DNA of 6,595 bases from the NCBI GenBank assembly GCA_035512995.1, contig DATKCY010000092.1, positions 1 through 6,595 on the forward strand, written 5' to 3'. The translations under genes were made by a program, and so were the position numbers. The DNA is from Thermohalobaculum sp035512995 (GTDB taxonomy: Bacteria; Pseudomonadota; Alphaproteobacteria; Rhodobacterales; Rhodobacteraceae). Within the stretch, counting starts at the first letter, position 1, and each line of letters opens with the position of its first letter. Below are positions 1 through 4,038 of this stretch, piece after piece. The notes beneath the pieces are model-generated. The model saw only the letters and a list, made by a program, of their open reading frames with translations, had not been told where the DNA came from and searched no databases.

Positions 1-548
1 ACGATCAGCCGCTGCGCCTTGCCGAGCGCATAGGTGCCGACCGCGTGCGCGCGCTCCGGAAAGGTCTCGAGCGAGCGGACGAGCCGCTCGACCTCTCCTG
101 CCACCGGCGGGTGCCGGAAGACGGGCAGCCCGAAGGTCGCCTCGGTCACGAAGAGGTCGCAGGCGACCGGCTCGAACGGCGCGCAGGTCGGGTCGCCGTG
201 GCGCTTGTAGTCGCCCGAGACGACGGCGCGGGCGCCGCCCTTCTCGACCACCACCTGCGCCGAGCCGAGGACGTGCCCCGCCGGCACCAGCCTGACCGTC
301 GCGCCGCCGACCGTCAGCGGCTCGCCGAGCGCCAGGCTCTGGGTCGTGCCGAAGGCCTCCCCGCCGTAGCGCGTCAGCGCCAGGGCCACCGTCTCGGGCG
401 TCGCCAGCAGCGCCTCGTGGCCGGGGCGGCAGTGGTCGGCATGGGCGTGGGTCACGACCGCCCGCGGCACCGGCCGCACCGGGTCGATGAAGAAGTCGCC
501 CGGCGGGCAGTAGATGCCGTCGGGGCGGGGTTCGAGCAGGGCCTTCAT
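1..548 (-). CDS. Ligase-associated DNA exonuclease (MBL fold), 5' part only
   Basis: Translating the complement from the ATG at 548-546 gives 182 residues, running off the window at position 1. The protein starts MKALLEPRPDGIYCPPGDFF and carries the metallo-beta-lactamase metal motif THAHADH (residues 33-39), then PAGHVLGSAQ (89-98, H92) and SGDYKRHGDP (111-120, D113). It ends in YALGKAQRLI. These landmarks match the family of metallo-hydrolase exonucleases encoded beside ATP-dependent DNA ligases and helicases in bacterial repair operons. Family members usually have about 330-340 residues, so roughly half is visible; the beta-CASP-like C-terminal part lies outside. An in-frame TGA lies about 20 codons upstream of this ATG with no other plausible start between them, so the start is well fixed although its ribosome binding site is weak. 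From family context a ligase gene would be expected next, beyond the left edge; that is inference. Confidence 0.9.
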   Translation of the reverse strand, partial: MKALLEPRPDGIYCPPGDFFIDPVRPVPRAVVTHAHADHCRPGHEALLATPETVALALTRYGGEAFGTTQSLALGEPLTVGGATVRLVPAGHVLGSAQVVVEKGGARAVVSGDYKRHGDPTCAPFEPVACDLFVTEATFGLPVFRHPPVAGEVERLVRSLETFPERAHAVGTYALGKAQRLI

Positions 549-574
549 CTCGGCCCAGATAGCGTCCCAGGCGA

Positions 575-600
575 GGAACCCGAATCCGGTCCCGCACGTT
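575..600 (+). promoter_or_regulatory. Probable EcfG-type general stress promoter for the CsbD gene
   Basis: GGAACC at 575-580 is followed after exactly 16 bases by CGTT at 597-600. This is the consensus -35/-10 pair of the alphaproteobacterial general stress sigma factor EcfG (GGAAC-N16/17-CGTT). Transcription would begin at about 606-608, leaving a leader of roughly 30 bases that contains the AGGAGGA ribosome binding site at 624-630, six bases before the ATG at 637. A CsbD-type stress protein is a fitting target. The match is seen in sequence; use by EcfG is inferred from the known consensus. Confidence 0.72.
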
Positions 601-636
601 TCGTGGGATCAGTCACCGCATCCAGGAGGACACGGC

Positions 637-840
637 ATGAACTGGGACCGCATCGAAGGCAGCTGGGAGCAGGTCAAGGGCTCGGCACGCGAGCGCTGGG
701 GCAAGCTCACCGACGACGAGCTGCAGGAGGCCAAGGGCAACCGCGAGAGGCTCGCGGGCCGCGTGCAGGAGCGCTACGGCATCGCCAAGGACGAGGCCGA
801 GCGGCAGATCGACGAGTGGGCGGCCCGTCAGAACCTCTGA
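637..840 (+). CDS. CsbD/YjbJ-family small stress-response protein
   Basis: Encodes 67 residues beginning MNWDRIEGSWEQVKGSAR, with WGKLTDDEL (about 22-30), an AKGNRERLAGRVQERYGI stretch and a DEAERQIDEW C-terminal segment. This is the full-length pattern of the CsbD family (E. coli YjbJ type): small, highly charged, mostly helical cytosolic proteins that become abundant in stress and stationary phase. Their biochemical role is not established. The start is the ATG at 637 because AGGAGGA at 624-630 is optimally spaced and the family always begins with M-N-W/K-D. An open frame extends upstream to 514, but that part overlaps the exonuclease gene and has no family similarity. The gene is monocistronic: EcfG-like promoter before it, intrinsic terminator 29 bases after the stop. 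Confidence 0.95.
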   Translation: MNWDRIEGSWEQVKGSARERWGKLTDDELQEAKGNRERLAGRVQERYGIAKDEAERQIDEWAARQNL

Positions 841-868
841 CCCCGCCGTCTTCCCGGACCACGAACCG

Positions 869-897
869 GGCCCCGCGCGTCAGGCGCGGGGCCTTTT
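869..897 (+). terminator. Intrinsic terminator of the CsbD gene
   Basis: A perfect 10-bp stem, GGCCCCGCGC (869-878) with GCGCGGGGCC (884-893), encloses the 5-base loop GTCAG and is followed by TTTT (894-897). The T run is short but the stem is very stable. Read on the - strand the same stem follows the 53-codon gene that stops at 912, but there no T run follows, so it would be at best a weak terminator in that direction. Confidence 0.9.
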
Positions 898-911
898 CCG
901 TCGGGGCGGGC

Positions 912-1073
912 TCAGTCGCCGCAGGCGCCACGCATCCGCGCGGCGGCGTAGCCGTCCTCCTCGATCGCGCGCCGGCAGCGGGTGCGCGCCGCCGCCTGCC
1001 GGTCGAGGGCCCGCTCGTCCCGCGGCTCGGTGCGGGCCGCGAGCATGAAGCTGTTGGCGAGAATCTGTAACAT
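912..1073 (-). CDS. Unrecognised small protein, 53 residues
   Basis: On the complement an ATG at 1073-1071 opens 53 codons ending in TGA (914-912). The protein begins MLQILANSFMLAARTEPRDE, continues with a charged Arg/Ala/Glu-rich stretch including TRCRRAIEEDGYAAARMRG, and ends GACGD. It has two cysteines (33 and 51) and no clear signal peptide or membrane segment; helical content looks high. The support for a real gene is the purine-rich GGAGGAGGAAGAA directly before the ATG, G/C-ending codons, no long competing gene on either strand, and a placement that fills the gap between the CsbD terminator and the divergent LysR gene. I do not recognise the family. As a divergent neighbour of a LysR regulator it could be that regulator's target, but this is inference from gene order alone. 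A non-coding reading cannot be excluded at this length. Confidence 0.6.
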   Translation of the reverse strand: MLQILANSFMLAARTEPRDERALDRQAAARTRCRRAIEEDGYAAARMRGACGD

Positions 1074-1083
1074 TTCTTCCTCC

Positions 1084-1119
1084 TCCATCCCGCGTCTCTG
1101 TGCTTCATATATGGATGGA
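1084..1119. repeat. Inverted repeat in the spacer between the 53-codon gene and the LysR gene
   Basis: TCCATCC (1084-1090) and GGATGGA (1113-1119) are perfect 7-base inverted arms around a 22-base spacer that contains the AT-rich CATATATGG. The left arm overlaps the Shine-Dalgarno region of the - strand gene. The site could be a protein-binding dyad, or an mRNA hairpin that hides this ribosome binding site if transcription starts upstream of 1119. No convincing -35/-10 pair could be placed for either divergent gene, and no clear LysR T-N11-A dyad was found. Confidence 0.35.
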
Positions 1120-1173
1120 ATAGGTGCAGCATGCGACTCAGCGATTGTCGCCGCACGTTAGCTGGTGTTACCG

Positions 1174-2064
1174 ATGGACTTTGCGCGCCTGCCTCCGCTC
1201 TCCAGCCTGCGCGCCTTCGAGGCGGCGGCGAGGCTCGGCAGCGTCACCGCCGCGGGGCGCGAGCTGAACGTGACCCACGCGGCCGTCAGCCAGCAGCTTC
1301 GCCGGCTCGAGCAGCACCTGGGCGTCGCGCTCGTCCGCCGCCGCGGCCGCGGGCTCGACCTGACCGAGGCCGGGCAGCGGCTCGCGGGGCCGCTGAGCGA
1401 GGGCTTCGCGGCGATGGCGGCGGCGGTGGCCCGCGTCCTCGACGACGAGCGGGCGCGGCCGCTCAAGATCACGCTGACGCCGATGTTCGCCTCGACATGG
1501 CTGCTGCCGCGCCTCGGCGCCTTCCGCGAGGCGCATCCCGAGATCGAGCTGATGCTCGACCCGACCTCCGCGAACCTGGACCTCCGGGCTGGAGGCCACG
1601 ACCTCGCGATCCGCTACGGCGACGGGCGCTGGCCGGGGCTCGAGAGCCGGCCGCTGCTGCCGTCACGCTTCGTCGTCGTGGTCGCGCGGACCCTGCTCGA
1701 CAGGCTCTCGGCCGACGGCGAGCCCGATATCCGGACATTGCCGTGGCTGCAGGAGCAGGGGACCGACGAGCTCCGCCTCTGGCTCGCCCGGCGCGGCGTC
1801 GATGTCGGGCAGAAGACCAACATCATCCATATGCCGGGCTACATGACGCTCGCGGCGCTCCGCGACGGGCAGGGGGTCGCGGCGACGACCCGCGTGTTCG
1901 TCGAGGAGGACATCCGCGCGGGCCGGCTGGTCGTGCTCTACGAGGATGCGCAGAGCGACGCGACCGCCTACCACCTGGCGTGGCCGGAGGGGGCGCTCAG
2001 GCCCTCCGCCCGCGCCTTCGTGCGCTGGGCGGGCGCGCAGGCGGAGGAGGCCGAGGCCGCCTGA
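1174..2064 (+). CDS. LysR-family transcriptional regulator, GcvA-like
   Basis: Encodes 296 residues. The N-terminus is a LysR winged helix-turn-helix (about residues 9-68): LSSLRAFEAAARLGSVTAAG, then ELNVTHAAVSQQLRRLEQHLG, where the VTHAAVSQQLRRLE segment is the recognition helix region. From about residue 90 a type 2 periplasmic-binding-protein fold effector domain follows (PLKITLTPMFASTWLLPRLG, with DLAIRYGDG near residue 150), typical of the GcvA subgroup. Length and domain order are normal. I chose the ATG at 1174 because homologues start M-x-x-x-R-L-P-P-L; a GTG at 1165 would add three residues, and neither start has a good ribosome binding site. The gene is divergent from the 53-codon gene, so it may control that gene and itself, the usual LysR arrangement. 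The effector cannot be read from the sequence; the GcvA resemblance is structural and does not imply glycine cleavage control. Confidence 0.93.
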   Translation: MDFARLPPLSSLRAFEAAARLGSVTAAGRELNVTHAAVSQQLRRLEQHLGVALVRRRGRGLDLTEAGQRLAGPLSEGFAAMAAAVARVLDDERARPLKITLTPMFASTWLLPRLGAFREAHPEIELMLDPTSANLDLRAGGHDLAIRYGDGRWPGLESRPLLPSRFVVVVARTLLDRLSADGEPDIRTLPWLQEQGTDELRLWLARRGVDVGQKTNIIHMPGYMTLAALRDGQGVAATTRVFVEEDIRAGRLVVLYEDAQSDATAYHLAWPEGALRPSARAFVRWAGAQAEEAEAA

Positions 2065-2084
2065 GCCCGACGGATCGCTGTCCC

Positions 2085-2130
2085 TGCCGAGCGGGATGGA
2101 GCGCGACCGCGCATGCGGCTATGCTCGGCA
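2085..2130. repeat. 8-bp inverted repeat between the LysR and cyclase genes
   Basis: TGCCGAGC (2085-2092) and GCTCGGCA (2123-2130) are perfect arms around 30 bases that themselves contain short GC dyads (CCGC/GCGG at 2107-2118). No T run follows, so it is not a standard intrinsic terminator. The right arm overlaps a weak -10-like TATGCT (2120-2125), which has TGGAGC 17 bases before it. It may be an operator or a leader structure for the cyclase gene, or a factor-dependent end of the LysR transcript. Confidence 0.4.
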
Positions 2131-2139
2131 CCCATCGAG

Positions 2140-2145
2140 AGGAGG
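2140..2145 (+). promoter_or_regulatory. Ribosome binding site that decides the cyclase start
   Basis: A full AGGAGG is flush against an ATG at 2146 (no spacer) but exactly six bases before an in-frame TTG at 2152. Ideal spacing favours the TTG, which also yields a protein beginning M-S-Q-R-L-A-A-I-L-A-A-D, the usual N-terminus of this cyclase family. A further in-frame ATG at 2113 lies upstream of this site and inside the inverted repeat, and is unlikely. Confidence 0.6.
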
Positions 2146-2151
2146 ATGCCG

Positions 2152-3888
2152 TTGTCCCAGAGGCTCGCCGCGATCCTCGCCGCCGACATGGTCGGCTACA
2201 GCCGGCTGATGGGCGTCGACGAGGCCGGCACGCTCGCCCGGCTCCGCACCCACCGGATCGAGCTGATCGACCCCGCCATCGCCAAGGGCGGCGGGCGCAT
2301 CGTCAAGACCACCGGCGACGGCATGCTGGTCGAGTTCCAGAGCGTGGCCGACGCCGTGCGCTCGGCCGTCGAGATCCAGTCGCGGATGGCGCGGCGGAAC
2401 GCCGACGTGCCGGCCGACCGGCGGATCGAGTTCCGCATCGGCATCAACCTCGGCGACGTCATTTTCGAGGACGACGACGTGTTCGGCGACGGCGTGAACG
2501 TCGCCGCCCGCCTTGAGCAGCTGGCCGAGCCCGGCGGCATCTGCGTCGCCGGCGCCGTGCGCGACCAGACGGTCGACCGGGTCGAGGCGGAGTTCGAGGA
2601 CCTGGGCGAGCGCGCGCTCAAGAACATCGCGCGGAGCGTGCGCGCCTGGCGGGTCGTGCCGCGCGACGCGGCCGGCGCCACGCCGCCGCGGGCGGGCGAG
2701 ACACCGGCCCATGCCGGGCGCCCGACCATCGCCGTGCTGCCGTTCACGAACATGAGCGGCGACCCGGAGCAGGAGTTCTTCGCCGACGGCCTGACCGAGG
2801 ACATCATCACCGAGCTGTCGCGCCACCACGAGCTGTTCGTGATCTCGCGGAACTCGAGCTTCGTCTACAAGGGGCGGTCGGTGAACCTGCGCGAGGTCGC
2901 CGAGACGCTTGGCACCCAGTACCTGGTCGAGGGCAGCGTCCGGCGCGCGGGCGACCGGCTGCGCGTCACCGTGCAGCTGATCGACAACGCCACCGACCGC
3001 CACGTCTGGGCCGAGCGCTACGACCGCCAGCTCGCGGACGTGTTCGAGATCCAGGACGAGGTCACGGCCGCGATCGTCGCCACCCTGCCGGGCCGCGTCG
3101 AGGCGGCGCAGCGCGACCGGATCGCGCGCAAGACCCCGGCCAGCATGGTGGCCTACGAGTGTGCGCTGGCCGCCAAGGTCTGCCACCACCGCGGCACGCC
3201 GGAGGCGAACGCGGAGGCGCAGACGCTGATCGCCCGCGCGATCGGGCTCGAGCCCGACTACGCCCACGCCCGTGCGTGGCGCGGCTGCATCCTGGGCCAG
3301 GCCTGGGTCCACGGCTGGTGCGAGGACCCGGATTCGGTCTGGACCGACATGGTCGGCGAGCTCGAGACGGCGCTCGCGCTCGACGACAACGACGCCGACG
3401 TGCACCGCATCCTGGCGGCGATCAACGTGAACCGCGACGACCTGACCAGGGCGCGCCACCACCAGGAGCGGGCGCTGGCGCTCAACCCGAACTACGACCT
3501 GGTGGTGGTGCAGCAGGGGGAGCTGTTCACCTGGCTCGGCCGGCCGGAGGAGGGCGCCGAGTGGATCCGGCGCGCGATGCAGCTGAACCCGCACCATCCC
3601 GAGCGGTTCTGGGGCCATCTGGGCCGCGCCCACTTCGTCGCCCGGCAGTATTCCGAGGCGGTCGAGGCCTACATGCGCATCACCGCGCCCGACGCGGTGC
3701 ACCACGCCTTCCTCGCCTGCTGCTACGCCCGGCTCGGCGACAAGACCGCGGCCGGCGCGCACCGCGCGCGCGTCCTGGAGCTCTTGCCCGACCTCACCGT
3801 CGAGAGCCACCTCGCCGGCATGCACTACCAGCGGGAGGAGGACCGGCAGCACCACGAGGAGGCGCTGCGGCTGGCCGGCTTCACCTGA
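2152..3888 (+). CDS. Class III adenylate cyclase with TolB-like and TPR regions
   Basis: Encodes 578 residues from the TTG at 2152 (580 from the ATG at 2146). Residues about 5-170 form a class III nucleotidyl cyclase domain that makes cAMP from ATP. Metal-binding aspartates are D12 (AADMVGYS) and D56 (KTTGDG), adenine-selecting residues K52 and D109 (DVFGDG), and transition-state residues N116 and R120 (VNVAAR). All six are present, so it should be active and ATP-specific. After a Pro/Ala-rich linker (171-189), residues about 190-325 are a TolB-like region (PTIAVLPFTNMSGDPEQEFF, then the VEGSVRRAGDRLRV stretch). Residues about 327-578 are TPR-like helical repeats (for example HHQERALALNPNYD and EWIRRAMQLNPHHP), likely for protein contacts. 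No signal peptide or membrane segment is visible, so it is probably cytosolic. Many alphaproteobacteria carry several paralogues of this layout; the input signal is unknown. It lies 87 bases after the LysR gene and may have its own promoter. Confidence 0.93.
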   Translation: MSQRLAAILAADMVGYSRLMGVDEAGTLARLRTHRIELIDPAIAKGGGRIVKTTGDGMLVEFQSVADAVRSAVEIQSRMARRNADVPADRRIEFRIGINLGDVIFEDDDVFGDGVNVAARLEQLAEPGGICVAGAVRDQTVDRVEAEFEDLGERALKNIARSVRAWRVVPRDAAGATPPRAGETPAHAGRPTIAVLPFTNMSGDPEQEFFADGLTEDIITELSRHHELFVISRNSSFVYKGRSVNLREVAETLGTQYLVEGSVRRAGDRLRVTVQLIDNATDRHVWAERYDRQLADVFEIQDEVTAAIVATLPGRVEAAQRDRIARKTPASMVAYECALAAKVCHHRGTPEANAEAQTLIARAIGLEPDYAHARAWRGCILGQAWVHGWCEDPDSVWTDMVGELETALALDDNDADVHRILAAINVNRDDLTRARHHQERALALNPNYDLVVVQQGELFTWLGRPEEGAEWIRRAMQLNPHHPERFWGHLGRAHFVARQYSEAVEAYMRITAPDAVHHAFLACCYARLGDKTAAGAHRARVLELLPDLTVESHLAGMHYQREEDRQHHEEALRLAGFT

Positions 3889-3895
3889 GGCTTGT

Positions 3896-3944
3896 GGGGG
3901 CTCGCCGCCTCGGCCGCGTGGCGGCGGTTCGTCCGTTGGCCCCC
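3896..3944 (+). terminator. Nested GC hairpin after the cyclase gene, possible terminator
   Basis: An outer stem GGGGGC (3896-3901) / GCCCCC (3939-3944) encloses an inner stem CGCCGCC (3903-3909) / GGCGGCG (3920-3926) with a 10-base loop. It begins eight bases after the cyclase stop codon. No T run follows, so termination would be inefficient or need Rho; it could also simply be GC-rich spacer. The rest of the 150-base gap up to 3978 shows no further gene. Confidence 0.3.
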
Positions 3945-3978
3945 GCGCCCCGTGCGGCTGCGGATAGCCGGGGAGCCC

Positions 3979-4009
3979 TTGACCTTCCAGTTGGTGGAAC
4001 CTCTATCTC
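3979..4009 (+). promoter_or_regulatory. CueR/HmrR-type (MerR family) copper-responsive promoter of copA
   Basis: TTGACC (-35, 3979-3984) is separated by 19 bases from TATCTC (-10, 4004-4009). The long 19-base spacer is diagnostic of MerR-family activated promoters. Between them lies a dyad: ACCTTCC (3982-3988), seven bases, GGAACCT (3996-4002). The CueR consensus is ACCTTCC-N7-GGAAGGT, so the left arm is perfect and the right arm matches at 5 of 7; the core TTCCA/TGGAA (3985-3989, 3995-3999) is perfect. A Cu+- or Ag+-sensing regulator would bind here and untwist the promoter. No MerR-family gene is in the window, so the regulator must be encoded elsewhere. Confidence 0.8.
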
Positions 4010-4038
4010 CCCCGTGAGCGGGGCCAGCGGAGAGCGGA

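Noticed and set aside
514..636. N-terminal extension of the CsbD gene to an ATG at 514
   Set aside because: The extension overlaps the exonuclease gene and the EcfG-like promoter and lacks a ribosome binding site; the family begins at the ATG at 637.
45..1070. A 341-codon open frame on the + strand
   Set aside because: It runs across the exonuclease gene, the CsbD gene and its terminator in other frames, and its Arg/Ala/Gly-rich translation has no motif.
1074..1173. A classical LysR T-N11-A operator in the divergent spacer
   Set aside because: Several T-N11-A pairs occur by chance, but none has a convincing dyad, so no operator was called.
1131..2516. A 461-codon open frame on the + strand
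   Set aside because: It overlaps the LysR gene and the cyclase catalytic domain out of frame; low-complexity Arg/Ala/Pro composition.
2119..3855. A 578-codon open frame on the - strand opposite the cyclase
   Set aside because: It mirrors the cyclase codons, shows no domain and is a GC-rich frame artefact.
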